64,000 nucleotides of DNA from positions 585,001 through 649,000 of the forward strand of contig VIIQ02000008.1 in assembly GCA_007449985.2 (NCBI GenBank), in the 5' to 3' direction. Under the pieces are notes generated by a model. It saw only the letters and a program-made list of their open reading frames with translations, ran no database searches and was not told the origin of the DNA. This document shows, piece by piece, positions 23,401-35,600 of this stretch. Made by a program: the position numbers and the translations under genes. Within the stretch, counting starts at the first letter, position 1; each line of letters begins with the position of its first letter. The DNA comes from Desmodesmus armatus (lineage: Eukaryota > Chlorophyta > Chlorophyceae > Sphaeropleales > Scenedesmaceae).

Positions 23401-25340
23401 CCCATGGGCGCTGACACACAACAGTAGTCAACAGCTGCAGCCAACCTCATGCACTATGTGACTTGTTACACCTAACAGTAACACAACTGGCTGCAGCCCC
23501 CTCCCCCTTTTATCCGCAGGCACAGCCCCCCCCCCCCCCACCTGGCCCAGTGATGCTGCTGCAATGGGTGTCTCATCGAATGAGGCAAACACCTCACTGG
23601 GTGGCCCACCAAGGTTCTCCTCCAGGATACGCAGAGCTGTGGAGGACTCAAAGGGAGGCACATTGTCCTGCAATATTGAAAGTACAGCAACAGCAGCAGC
23701 AGCAATATAATGGTCAGCTTCCAGTAACATGCTTACAAGCATGCTGCTGCAGCAAATGCAGCAGGGAGCCTTGCATCATACCGCTCCCCTGTGTACAGTG
23801 TACATAGCTGCTACATGCCTGGCACCTGATCAGACATGCATCACAGGCATTTTGGTGACCAGGATATCCAAGCGCTTTCAGTGTCAACACCTCAACACCC
23901 AGGCTACCTGCCCCCCCCCCCCACCCACCCACCCCCGTTCACCCCCCCCCCAGCAGCCACAGCCCTCCACCCCCTGTTCACCCCCCCCCCCCGCCCACCC
24001 ACCCCCTCTCCCCCCCCTTCACCTGCAGCTTCTCCAGCTCCTTCACAAACTCGGGGCTGAGCACATCCACACGCGTACTGAACTGCTGACCAATCTTGAT
24101 GAACTGCAATACGACAACAACAGCAGGTGGTGACAGCAGGCGGGCAGTATGGCAGAGTGGTTGGTGACGGCCCCCCCACACGAATTGGGGCATATACACA
24201 GCTATTGCTGGACCATACCTGATTGCAGGTCCTACTAGGGCTGCAGGGACCGCTTCACAGGGTTCACAAAGGCCGACGTGTAAAACTGTGTGCAAAAACA
24301 GTCCCTACGGCTTGACACAATCGATTGGATTGGAGGGCATACAAGGCAGGCTTAGGCTGCCCTCGCCAGCCGACCTGGTCAGCTGAGTCAGCTGGGTTGT
24401 TGGTACTTACTGTGGGGCCCAGGCGCACCAAGCCCTCCCGCAGCCACACTGCAGCACACAACAGCAGCAGGTACAGTAGACAAGGGTGAGCCAGCAGTGC
24501 AGCATGATCCAAAGCTGATGATGTAGCTCCACACAACCAAATAATCATGGTTGGTTGTGTCAATCAACAATCAATCGACAACCAAACTCATCATGTGCAA
24601 CAGGCACTGCCTACATCCCAGACTACCCAGCCAGCTGTGTACTGAGAGCCAGGCATCCCCAGTGAGTAGTCGGCATCCTCACATTCTACTACTGTCAAAC
24701 ACCCCACAACAAGCGGCGCAGAATGATTGAGAGACGCTCAGTGCCCGAGCAACAACTGCAGCTGTCACATAACACACACAGCTGCCTCCTGCTCCTGATA
24801 CCTGCTGGGACCCCCGCCACTATTCCTCATTGCAGCCCCTGCCACTTGCAGCTGCCGACGACACCACTGCCCCCAATGCTGCTGCCCTGCTATCCTGGCG
24901 CTCCTGCCTTCCTTCCCCGCTGCCCGCCACTCCTGTTGCTGCTGCCACTGCTACCTCGCCACTGCTGTCGAGATTCCATCCCTGCTGGCCGCCGCTGTCA
25001 GGCCCCCACCCCAGCTGTCACCGATTTCACCCACACCCCAGGCCCCCTGCCCCCTGTCAGCATTCCACCCCTGCTGGCCACCTGTCAAGCTGCACCCCTC
25101 CTGTCATTGACGCCGCCCACACCCCCTGCCCCTGCCCCCCTGCCCCTGCCCCCCCTGCCCCTGCCCCCCTGCCCCCTGCCCCTGCCCCCCCTGCCCCACC
25201 TGCCAGCTCCTTCTTGCGCTCGCTGACTGCCGGTGGCGTCATGCCCCCCTGCTTCTTGGGGTAGGTCCACTTTTGATTCAGCAGGAAGTAGCGCCAGCCA
25301 AAGCTGAACGCAAACGCCCAGATCTCACACGTGCGCTGCA

Positions 25341-25423
<83 letters not shown>

Positions 25424-26824
25424 GGACAGCAGAGCATGCAGGCAGGACATTCAGCACAAAATGCTGGGGGGGGGGGGGGCACTGCTCAGCCAACAGTGGC
25501 TAGGTCAGGGAGGCTGCTCCCTTTCAAGATGAGTCATCAAAATTTGCCTCATGTGTAGCCACCACATGAGGCAGACTAGCTGAAAGTGCCTGCCCAAACC
25601 CCTTGCTCAACATCAAGGCGCATGTGCAACATGCATGCCACATGCATCACAGAAGCAACATCCAGTGGGCCTGCCTTGGTTCCACCAAAGTTATGCATGG
25701 GTGGAAGATGCCTATGCAAAACTACCGCTGTCACTACCGCTGTCACGGCCACTGCCAAACATTGCCAGCCTCTGTTCGGAGGCTCAACCCTGCTTGCAGC
25801 AACCCCCTGCTTCAGCTTGCAAGGGTGCCCCACACCCTGGATTTTGATTGACCAAAGCGTGCAACCACCCGTCCTGCTCTCCCCAGGCCCTGCCTACCTG
25901 CCACACTGAGTAGCTCTTGAACTTGCTCCAGCCACCGCCTGGGGCCTTGTAGGGTGTGCCTGCTGCTGTCCTGTCCTTGCGCTGGTATGCTGTTGCTGCT
26001 GCCAGCTCCAGCTGACCCGCTGCCTCTGCATTCTGTTCCTCATCAATGGTGTTCAGCAGCCTCATGCGCTCAACCTCTGAGACAGGAGCAGCAGCAGCAG
26101 CTGCCTTGCCGTTGCCGTTGGTGGCCGCAAGGGCAGCAGCGGCGGAGGGAGCTGCTGCAGCTGCTGCTGCAGTTGCAGCTGCGGGGATCACCACCTTGAG
26201 GTTGGAGGTGCCGTTGCTGCTTGCACCGTTGGTGGTGTTGGCTCCATTGCCATTGCCGTTGCCGTTTCCGTTACCGTTGGTGGGCACAGCTGCACCGTTG
26301 CCGTTGGTGGGCACGATTGCCTCCAGAGCCTCAACAGTCTCTGTGGCAACAGCCTGTAATGTGTTTCACAGAGGGGGTGGTGCACAATGGTTCAAATGCA
26401 CGTTGGTTGATTATCCAACAGTATGAAGATAGTGTGACTGCTGTGAGGCCCTCCCCCTTGCAAAGGAGGGCGGGTACTGTGTACGTCCACAAGTGGAGCA
26501 CGAGCAGCACCAGCCTGGCGGCGGATGACTTGTTCCCCAACAGCAGCCTTGTTGCATGACGGCTTGCATGGAAGTGTGGTGCTGATGTGTGTTGTCTCTT
26601 TCAGTAGGCAGCAGTAGCGTGTACGGTCTGCATGTGGGAGAGATTGTGGTGACCCACACCCTTCCCCTCTGGACCCACCAACCCACCTCTCTGACCTCCA
26701 CACGCCTGCGAATGGGGAGTGGCTTTATGCCAACGCAGACAGGTGCGCATGGTGACACCCTCAGGTTCACACGGGGACGCATTGACGCCATGCGCATGGG
26801 GGCACTGCCTGACTGCAGCATCAT
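18311..26824 (-). CDS. Plastid ABC1 atypical kinase, SIA1/OSA1 (ABC1K7/8)-like (apparent frameshift)
   Basis: This is an ADCK/UbiB-family atypical kinase, in plants tied to plastid lipid and oxidative-stress homeostasis. Proposed exons, 5' to 3': 26687-26824, 25898-26353, 25200-25335, 24411-24448, 24023-24103, 23542-23667, 23145-23242, 22541-22715, 21524-21704, 20913-21054, 20292-20388, 19842-19970, 19350-19522, 18783-18882, 18311-18594; ~784 aa. Key motifs: FIKIGQQFSTR (KxGQ), AAASLGQVH (Ala-rich nucleotide loop), VVVKVQRPG (VAIK-type Lys), GFFHADPHPGN (catalytic loop) and YYDFG (metal-binding). Hydrophobic stretches near the C-terminus fit membrane anchoring. Exon 1 (starts MMLQSG, Arg/Val-rich) looks like a transit peptide; its donor could be 26686 or 26695. 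Exon 19350-19522 is one base short: the frame breaks at the gggg at 19386-19389, between EISAP and YARNLLLE. Subfamily choice rests on remembered plant sequences. Confidence 0.88.
20116..20225. repeat. 22-bp minisatellite, about five units, in an ABC1K intron
   Basis: The unit ATGCCAGTGCTGTTGTTCAC plus AC repeats with almost no divergence. A related single unit occurs at the end of the H2B gene (38287-38311, gttcacacatgacagtgctg). Confidence 0.95.
20396..20427 (-). repeat. Trinucleotide tract before an ABC1K 3' splice site
   Basis: About ten CAG units on the plus strand, so CTG in the sense of the gene, end 8 bp before the exon starting at 20388. Confidence 0.95.
20765..20869. repeat. 35-bp minisatellite, three exact units
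   Basis: Units start at 20765, 20800 and 20835 with CCCCATCAGTGTATCC, followed by a ccttcctt-type tail. They lie inside an ABC1K intron. Confidence 0.97.
21671..22020 (-). repeat. Three tandem copies of an ABC1K splice acceptor and exon start
   Basis: Units begin at about 21671, 21791 and 21924. Each holds, on the minus strand, a cag acceptor and the first eleven codons of the exon (VPKVYWEFSTP; VPKMYW in the third), followed by intron-like sequence with a poly-C/G run. Only the first copy (exon 21524-21704) continues into the conserved EVLVLEY sequence; the other two run on as VWK plus low complexity and look like decoys. Confidence 0.9.
22290..22420. repeat. Long near-perfect hairpin in an ABC1K intron
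   Basis: Arms 22290-22348 and 22362-22420 (~59 nt, a few mismatches) flank a loop of about 13 nt. The arms contain ccacacttgctgccgg and its complement. A third partial copy of one arm (ccacaggttgtcaggtcctc) follows at 22421-22440. It could be a small foldback element or a precursor of small RNA. Confidence 0.9.
25344..25421 (-). repeat. (CAG)26, reading CTG in the sense of ABC1K
   Basis: This is the longest trinucleotide tract in the window. It ends 9 bp before the exon starting at 25335, so the sense RNA has ~26 CUG units just ahead of the 3' splice site. Confidence 0.97.
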
Positions 26825-27220
26825 TGCTGGTGGTGTGACACTTTGTTTGCTGTGCGCGTGGGGGGCTTTTGATCGTTTTACCGAAGGCCCTGATGAAAAT
26901 TGAATGCCCACGGACGCAAGAATGCCTCAGAGGGCGTGCGCGGAACCACAACCTGCTGAACGCTCGCGACCACCACCAGTCGCAGCAAGTGTGGAGAACA
27001 ACAGGAGAGATGCCGGCAATGTGCGTCTCATAGGCAGACGCAACCCATTCGGGCAGATTTTTGGGGGTTAGTAATCGAGGATTTGTAAACCCGCTTGTCA
27101 TTTTTGGTTTGTTGTTTGATGGGAGCAGTGCCGGAGCTGAGAATGTGTGTGCATCATCACCGCACAGACACCCACTGCTCCAAGCATAGTCAACAAACCC
27201 CCACCCATTCCACAGCAGGC
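26825..27220. promoter_or_regulatory. Divergent promoter region, ABC1K / UBE2T-like
   Basis: The ABC1K start (26824, minus) and the E2 start (27221, plus) face apart with 396 bp between them. No specific motif is recognised. Confidence 0.4.
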
Positions 27221-28711
27221 ATGTCAGCACGTGTGCAGAAAGAAATCAAACGGCTCAGCAAGTCTCCACCCCCAGGCATATCTGCTTGGCCATCCGGTGA
27301 CAACCTAATGCAGCTGAGCGTACAGATGCAGGGCCCACAGGACACCCCATACGAACAGGGCCTCTTCAAGCTGGAGGTTTGTGTGCCCCAAAGGTGTGAC
27401 AGCCTGTTGGCAGGTGCTGTTTGCTTCAAGCACACAGCCTTGGTTCAATGATGGTGAATGTGTGTGCAAGGAAACATTGCTTGGTAAATGTTGCTGTAAC
27501 AGAAGAACTCAGGAGCCTGAGCTGGCAACGAGCCCTCACCATGACATCAGCACTATGCCTAGGCTTGCGTCCGGTCTGCCACGTGTGCAGGTACCCTTTT
27601 GAGCCACCCAAGGTCCAGTTTCAGACCCCGGTGTACCATCCAAACATAGATGCTCAAGGGCGGATCTGCCTAGACGTGCTGAACATGCCGCCGAAGGTGG
27701 GAGGCAACGTGCTGCTGCAGGTTGCCTTCTGCAGGTGCTAGCGCGGAAGAACATGGCTGTTGCAGCGTCATATGGCTGCAGCGGATCTGTGTGGGGCACA
27801 CAACCTTGTGTGCTGCACAGCCAACAGCAGACCACACAGTCCGGCTGGCATTCTGCAGCTAGGCCGTGCACAACACCAGCCTGGCATGTGTCGATCGGGT
27901 CACACCAGCAGCATCATTCCAGGGTAAAGTGGAGATTGATCACCTGCAAGTAAGAGCCAAACAGCAGCAGCGGTCTTGGCTGTTGTCCTGTGCCCGATTG
28001 TGCTAGGCTGACTTGTGTGCCCCTGATCGAGCTAAGGCTGCATGCTGCATGTCTCTTCTGGCTGCAGGGCAGCTGGGGTCCAGCACTGGACCTGAGCAAG
28101 GTAAGAGAGAAAACGTTCAAGGCGGGCAGGCTCTTGAGGTTGTGTGCCGGCAGAGTTCTATTCTTGCTGGACCGTCTCATCCCCAGCAGCAGCCATACCA
28201 CCCAGCATATCAGGTTGTGCATCACCTGGTGCTCGTATGTGGTGCAAGCAGCGTGCTGTTTTCCACGCAGGTGTTGATGGCTGTGAGGCAGCTGCTGGCG
28301 GAGCCCAACCCTAAGGACCCACTGGAGGTGGCCATTGCAGAGGAGTGTGCCAGCCAGCCTGAGTTGTTCAAGATGAAGGCGCGGCAGCATGTGGCGCAGC
28401 ATGCCAAGCCGGGCGCAGCAGTACCAGCGGCAGCATCTGAGCATTTAAAGCAGCAGGAACAGCTAGCCCAGGCAGCAACCCACACGCAGGATGAGCAGCC
28501 GGCGACGCAGGGGGATACACCTCCAGACGCGCCAGCTTCAGCAGCAGCAGCAGCCACACAGCTAGACGCGCCAGCTTCAGCAGCAGCAGCAGCAGCAGCA
28601 GCAGCCACACAGCTAGACGCGCCAGCTTCAGCAGCAGCAGCAGCAGCACAGGATGGAGGAACCTGCAGGCTTCTAACAGCAACAGGCAGCCCAGCAGAGT
28701 CACAGTGGTAG
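27221..28711 (+). CDS. UBE2T-like ubiquitin-conjugating enzyme E2
   Basis: This E2 is the partner of FANCL in monoubiquitination of FANCD2/FANCI during interstrand crosslink repair (plant UBC37 group). Exons 27221-27393, 27591-27696, 28068-28100 and 28271-28711 give ~250 aa with all phases consistent. The UBC fold covers residues 1 to ~150. Visible features are [17 protein letters not shown] at the N-terminus, [22 protein letters not shown], the HPN motif (74-76), catalytic Cys84 in GRICLDVL, and the block SEPNPDDPL-like [11 protein letters not shown]. The tail after ~155 is Ala/Gln-rich and contains a repeated unit around [13 protein letters not shown], three times in DNA and protein. The family core is ~150 aa, so the tail is lineage-specific. 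Another small E2 is possible, but the PPPGI start, TPYE and RICLDVL favour UBE2T. Confidence 0.9.
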
Positions 28712-29623
28712 CAAGGGGCTGTGTTGTGTTTGTGTTTGTATCCATGCATGTGTCACATTATGCATGTATCATGGTGACCCAGATGCTAGGACCAAAATAT
28801 AATGCAATGAGTGTGTTGCACATCTCTGTGCGGATAAGCGTTGGCAGGCATTCGTGGCAGCAACAGTGGAGTTGCTGCTGCCAGCGCTGTCAGCTGGGCT
28901 CAGAAGGGGGCCGGGGTGGTGTCAGTCTTCTAGATCAAATCAACCGGTGCACCTACGTCTGCTTGACACACCACCTGCTGCTCACCTCACAAGAAACACC
29001 GCCCCCCTCCACCTGCTGCATGTGACAGCTGAGGTTTTAACTTGAATACCCCACCTGTTTGATTTGAGTTCGTCAGCGCAGCCCTGGTGCATTGTTTGCA
29101 GCTATCTCGACCGAAGTGAACGAGCCCTGCTGCGAAGATACTCTGTCAGTCCTCTGGGGCTCCCTGCTTGCATCTTGGACACGCACTTCATTGCATTGCC
29201 AGCCTGCACACCCCAACGCTCTCATTACCGACGTACCTGATTCAGGATTGTTTTTCTGGCAGTGACTAGCTCTGCAGCTGCTTGTTCTGGCCGCTCTGCG
29301 GCAGACCCTGGCGCTGCATACTACAAATGCGCTTGAAGCTGAGGACCGACGTATTTGATTTCAGCACAATCTGAGACCTTTTGTTTGCAGTGACACGGCC
29401 TGCGGTGAGAGGGTGAGAGCTTCATCTGTCACACCCTGCTTGCACTATTGCAGCATTGCTGGACTCTTGCAAGCAGCATAAGTTGTGCACCTGCATGCCT
29501 ATACTCAAGAGCACCTCATGCTACCGGTCCTGCTCGGCCCTGGGTGCTTGCATGCAGCTTGAAGGGTGCACTCGCTGCTTGTTGTGGGGGTGTGCTGATT
29601 CCCCTCTTCTGCCTGCAGGCAGT
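28712..29623. other. Intergenic stretch with the ALY 5' region
   Basis: No gene is recognised. A strong acceptor-like cctgcag lies just before the ALY start codon, so a 5' UTR intron is possible. Confidence 0.4.
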
Positions 29624-32600
29624 ATGGGGAAAAACCATCAGTGGGCTGATGCTGAGCTCACCGCCTTTTACCAGCACTACCACAACACAACCAAAGAATG
29701 GGACCAGGTGACTTCCTCACAGTGCTGCTGCCTTCCGTAACTTTCCTTTCACACTCAGCTGCCAGCAGGGTGAAGCTTGCCTTGTTTGATTTGCCTCGTT
29801 TTGATTGAAGCAGAGGTTGCTCATGATCCATTAGCATTCTTACTCATCCACCCAGCTTTCCACCACAAGCCCCCCCCCCCTCATCCACCCTGCACTCCCT
29901 CCCTGTGCTGTCGCATCGTTCCTGCCTGTGCATGCTGTTGCTTTGCAGCTGGCTGAGCTGTTGCCTGGGCGTGATGCATCAGACTGCGAGACGCTGTACG
30001 CGCAGTACCAGACCTTTCTCAGCTTGCCCTACAGCTCTGGCCTGCAGGCGGCCTTTGTGGCCATGGTGAAGGATGTGTACAAGAACAAGCTGGAGGAGGA
30101 GGGCACAAAGCAGGGCGGGGTGAGTGACAATGTGTTAGGGGAGCACTAGGGCTGATACAAAGGGGGAACTGCACAATGACTGCATAGCAGGAGGGCAGAC
30201 ATGGTGATGCACATGCAGCTGTGCTGGACACGAACGGTCGCTGCGCTTCTTACCAGGAGGCAGCTATCTGTCCTGCACATACTTCAACACGCATCTAAGC
30301 AGTCTAAGGGACACTGTCCCCAGACAAGCAGCATCATTGGGCCCACGCTGTCATTCAATGTTCTTGCATGCCTGCGTGCTGACCCACTGACCTGCCCCTG
30401 CTCCTGCCCGACCTCACCTCTGTGCTGGCCATGCATCCATGCTTGCAGGAGGCAGCAGCTGGTGACGAAGCAGCAGGCACGGGCAGTGGCGAGGCCCCAG
30501 CCGGATCCCCTGCCCAGCAGAGCAGCTCCCACCCCACCACCAAGATGGCGCAGTTCCTGTCAGGCATGCAGCCCCTGGGCAGCGGCATCCACAGCCCTAG
30601 CAAGCAGCTGGCCAGCCCAGGCAGGTTTGCCTCCCCACGGCCTAGGCCTAATGGTGCCATGGCTGTGCTGGGGGTGTGCGCGATGCCGGCACAACCTCCC
30701 AGGCCACGTCCGGCCAGGACACAGGCGCAGACGAGGGCGGGGACAGCGAGGAAGGCGAGGGAGAGGAGGAGGACGGCGAGGGCGACGGCGACGGGGAGGG
30801 CACTGACGGGCAGCCACAGGGCGGCAAGGGCGGCAAACGCAGGAGGGGCAACCAGGCAGGCAGCAGCACACCCAGCAGGCCGCAGCGCATCCGCAAGCCC
30901 AAGCAGTACCTGGGGGAGGGGCCGGAGACGACGCCCACGCGCTCGCGCAGGGGCTCCCTGCCAACAACACCCGCAAGTGCAGGCAGGCGGCCGGTGAGTG
31001 AGGCAAGGCTTGCCAGGGGCTTGAGAGGGGTTGGAGGACACAGGGCTTGCCAGGTTAATCATAAAACCTTCACTTAGTAAGGAAAGGGTGGGGCTTGAAG
31101 GTGGGTGGGTGATGCAGTGTGGCTGCAGTTGTACTGACGACAAACAGGGCAGCTGCCATGCAAGCTACACATATCCCTGCCTGAGCAGCCCCAAGGCGTC
31201 GTTGTATAGCACACACAGCTTTTGATGACATCCCTGCATGCACTCATGCGGCTTGGCCCCCCTGCCACCATCTGCATTTGCTGCTATCGCAGGGGGGCCG
31301 GGGTCCTGCAGTGACCCCCACCCGCAGCAGCCGCCGAGCGGGCGGAGGCCCCCAGTCAGCCGCCGCAGCAGCAGCCTACACGCCAGACTCCGGCAGTGCC
31401 AAGAAGCGCCGCCACAGGCGGCTGTTTGAGGAGCTGCAGCAGCAGCAGGGTGAGGGCTACGCCTACGGGTACGGCCCTGACTATGACTCCCAGCAGTGGA
31501 GTGATGAGGAGGGCGGAGCAGCAGCGGCGGACGGGGTGCCACCTGGTGGCTACGGCAGCGGGAAGTACAGCGGGGCAATGGCGGCAGGCATCGACGATGA
31601 TGTGGGTGAGGGTGTGGATGCCCTGTTGTCACTCGCCAGCCTGGCACACGCCTCCAGCAGCGCCCACACAGACAGCCAGCCGCCACAGGGCGAGGAGGCA
31701 GCAGCGGCGGCAGGCAGCTACCGCAGCCGCTCTGCGGGGCGCAGCAGGGCCGGGCGCAGTGCGTCTCTCAAGGCGCCTGGGCGGCCGGGATCGGCCCGGG
31801 CGGCCGCTGCGGCTGCAGCAGCGGCAGCGGCTGGTGGGGAGGAGGGTGGAGAGGAGGGCGCTGGGGGCGACTATTGGAGCGCATTTGAGGCGGCTGCTGC
31901 TGCTGTGGAGGCTGCCGAGCGTGCTGGTGACGGCAGCTCGGAGGATGTGGATGTTGATGAAGCGGCTGCGGGTGGGCTGGCGCAGATGCGGGGCAGCCAG
32001 GGCAACTTTTTCAGCACGCCACAGAAGCGCGGAGGCTCAGGAGCACTGCAGGTAATGCGGTACAACACAGCAAAATTGAGCAGTACAGCACGACACAGGA
32101 TAGTTCTGCGTGGTAGTGCAATGCAGCACAGAAGTTGAGGGCAGGTCCGGCAACTTGGCACTCCGTCTTGGTGGCGGTCCGTTGGATGCATACACATTGT
32201 ACACAATTCATGCTTCTCTATGTCTCAGCTTGGTGTGCATCATGACACTTGCCTACTGCAGGAGCTGTTCTACCGGACCGGGACCCCAGGGGGCCGGGCA
32301 GAGTACCTCCTGGCCTCACCCTCAGACCGGCCCCCCCTGGGCCTGCCATCCCCCAGCAGCAGCCGCGGCAGGCGTGGAGCGCCGCCAAAATCTCCTGCGG
32401 GTGCACGCAAGGGCCTGTCCAAGGGCGGCAAGCGGGGCAAGGGCACGCGCGGGGCCGCCGGCAGGGCCGCTGCTGCGGCTGCACGTCAGGCCGCGGCTGC
32501 AGCAGCAGCAGGCAGCCAGGGGTCCAGTGGGCAGCGTGGTGGGACGGTGGGTCGTGCTGCTGCGGCAGCAGCAGCGGCGGAGGGCATGGATCTGGGTGGT

Positions 32601-35600
32601 GCTGGTGGTGAGGAGGGTGCTGCCATGCCTGGGCTGCTGGTCAGTGAGTCGGAGCTGCTGAGTGATGCAGACCATGACTACATGGACGCGGGACTGCACA
32701 TGCCAGGTAGGAGGGCAGGAGACTTGTGTGGAAGCTGAACCTACTGAAGACAATTCCAACACATAGGCCGTGAAGGAAAGATCCCTGCAACTGTGTCACT
32801 TGATTCTTGAACTGCCTGTAGATGTCCATATTTGCGTGGTGCCTGTAATCAAGGTGGTATATGCAGCACACATCTCCTGTCCTAAATCCTCCCACTGCGC
32901 AGCAGATTGTGAGTTTAACCACTGCAGACTGTCGCAACGTGTACTTGGTCGTTACCGATGCACACCAACCACATGCTGTGCTCGCGTTTCGCATGGCCTG
33001 TGCTTGCAACCACCACTGCCTTCTGAGCTAGAGTGTGTGCTCACATCGCTTCCTACTGCAGAGTCTGGCATGGCGGCCTCCTGCCTCAGCTCCCCCCACC
33101 TGCGCACCAACAGCGCCCAGGAGCCGCCCCGCAGCGTGGTGCTGCTAGGCAAGCGCAGCTTTGAGGAGGAGGCCGGCGAGCCGACCCCCGCGTCCAAGCT
33201 GCGCAGCGTGCGCCAGAAGAGCACAGAGGGCACAGACCTGCCCTTCCTGCTGCCGCAGCCCTGTTTGCTGCCGGCAGTAGCGGCCGGGCTTCGGGGCAGC
33301 AGGAGGGTGCAGGGCATCATGAGGGTGGCGGCAGTAAGCCTGAGGGCCGGAGTGGGAAGGGCGGGAAGGGTGGCAAGAAGAAGGCAGCAAAGGTGGAGGC
33401 AGCGCCACGCAACAGGCGCAAGCCAGCACGCTCGTCTGTCAAGCAGCACCAGGTGGGTTTGTTTGGTGGGGGGGGGGTCGGGTGGTAAGGCCGATACTCT
33501 ACACTTACATGGCAACAACCAGACAGACAGCTGACAGAATCCTTGACAGGATGCAGATGTTGGACCAGCAATAATTCCCTTGCTGTGCTGTGCTGATCTG
33601 GTTGGATGGCAGTAGGTTGCATGTGCAGGATGATGCATCCACAGGGTGAGGGCAGCGAGTCGATGTGGTGGCTCAACACAGTTGCTCATGTTGATGCTGC
33701 CGTCTGATTGTGCAGGGTGCGCTGGCGTATGAGCCTCCTGGTGCGCGCAGCGAGTCTATGCTGCGGCACATGATGAACGGCGGGCTGCGGCGCTGGGTGC
33801 TGTACGAGTGGCTGTACCCCGCCATCGACAGGCCCTGGTTCATGAGGAACGAGCTGCAGGTGCGCCCGGGCAGTGATGCTGTTTGGGCACCAATCGATCC
33901 CACTGCCCTGTGCATGACGCTGCTTACGTGCTGCAGCAGCATGTGTGGTTACGTGGGTGTGGGCGCTTGCAGCAGCACGCATGTATCGCCAACACGAACA
34001 AATGCATCACGTCAGCGTGCAACTGCGTACACTGTGATGACTTGCTGCACTTTGCTTTCCTGATGCACTGTGACGTGTTGTGCTTTACTGGTGGTTGTTG
34101 TGCTGTGCTGCCTGTTGCATGGTGTATTCTTGGGTACCCCCAGGAGCTGCTGGACTCGTCTGGCTTGGGTCACGTGACACACCAAACGCGCACTGAGTGG
34201 AGTGTGTTGAGGGGTGCACTGGGCAAGCCCCGCAGGCTGTCCCTGGCCTTCCTCAAGCAGGAGAGGCAGAAGCTGGAGGCATACAGGTGCATACAGGGGC
34301 TAATGGGGACCTTGGAAAAGCAGGGGGCAGGGATACATGGTTGCAGGGTCTGTGTGCGTATGTTGTGTGAGGGGGGAGGGGGACAGGGGTACGGCGGCTG
34401 AAAGGCACACACGAGCTTTGCAGTTGGGCTACCGCTGTCTCACCGCTGTCAACCGACATGCGGATATGCTACTGGCACACATGCATGCAATGTTCCACAT
34501 GCGCTCTGGCTGCTGTGTATGTATTGTGCCAGGCAGTAGCGCAGCGGTGCTGTATCATATGTACATAGCTTATGCTGTGTGTTTGTGTGGGCGTGTGCAT
34601 GTTTCCCTTGTGCGTGCAGGGAGCGCATTCGTGCGGTGTACGAGGCGGGTGGTGTGGGTGGTGACGTGCCCACAGACATGCCCCGCCCCCTGCGCGTGGG
34701 CCAGTCGGTGGTGGCTCGCCACCCTGGCACGCGCACAGCAGCAGACGGCATCGTCCTCACCATCAAGCCCTCCAAGTACAGGGTGCAGTTCAACAGGTGA
34801 GGGACCTGCCCTAGCGGCCTGACTGAGTATGGTGTGCCTGTTCGGACAAGCACTTCGTGTTTGGTGGGGCCTGCCCACAACCGGCACAATATCTTGTGAC
34901 AGAATCTGGCTGTGGCGATACTGCCTGGGCCACCATCAGCAGCCTCGCTGGACTCCCAAGCACAGCCACTGCGTGCATATCTGCTGCTGATTCATGGGGT
35001 AGTGCATGTCGCATAGGTTAGTAACCCCCTTGGCAACACCGGCGTGTCTACGCGATCGTGTCCAGTCAGAAAGCATTTGCCTCAGTACACCTGTTGTCCC
35101 GTCAATGTCAAGATGTATGACCCCCCCCCTGTGCTGTGCACGATGTCTCACCAGGTCTGAGCTGCTGACAGAGGTGGTGAAGGACACAGAGGTCATGCCA
35201 GCAGACCCCAGTGAAAACCTGCCGCTGGCACAGCTGCACGTGCCCCTGCTGCTCAACGGCAGGCCCACTGCGCCCACCACAGCAGCAGCGGCGGCAGCAG
35301 CCAGCCTGGCACGGCGGCGGCAGCAGCAGCAGGCGGCGGCAGCGGCTGCTGCAGCTGCGCAACAGCAGCAGCAGCTGTTGGCGGCAGCGGCGGCGGCACA
35401 TGCGGCAGCAGCGAGGCAGGAGGAGTACAAGCAGGACATGTCTGACCTCACAGGTGGGAGCTGCATGTGTGCACAGGCACGCTGGCTGTGCAGACTGTAT
35501 GTGTGCTGGCCTTTATCGTCAATGCTGGGAAGCCTGGATCAGGGTGTCACATGGCAACAGGAGGATGCTTGATGCTTATCACTGCCACACGCCAGTGCTC

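Noticed and set aside
20396..25421. CRISPR-like array from regularly spaced CAG tracts
   Set aside because: These are simple trinucleotide and minisatellite repeats in a eukaryotic intron context, without unique spacers between identical palindromic repeats.
25057..25482. Poly-Ala/Leu frames across the (CAG)26 tract
   Set aside because: Only the part 25200-25335 (minus strand) belongs to a conserved ABC1K exon; the homopolymeric part is intronic repeat.
26601..27230. 209-codon minus frame overlapping the ABC1K / E2 promoter
   Set aside because: It lies in another frame from the likely ABC1K transit-peptide exon (26687-26824) and covers the promoter and start of the E2 gene; no family resemblance.
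30355..31143. 262-codon minus frame
   Set aside because: Shadow of the ALY exon 30449-30993; the plus-strand frame has matching splice sites and family context.
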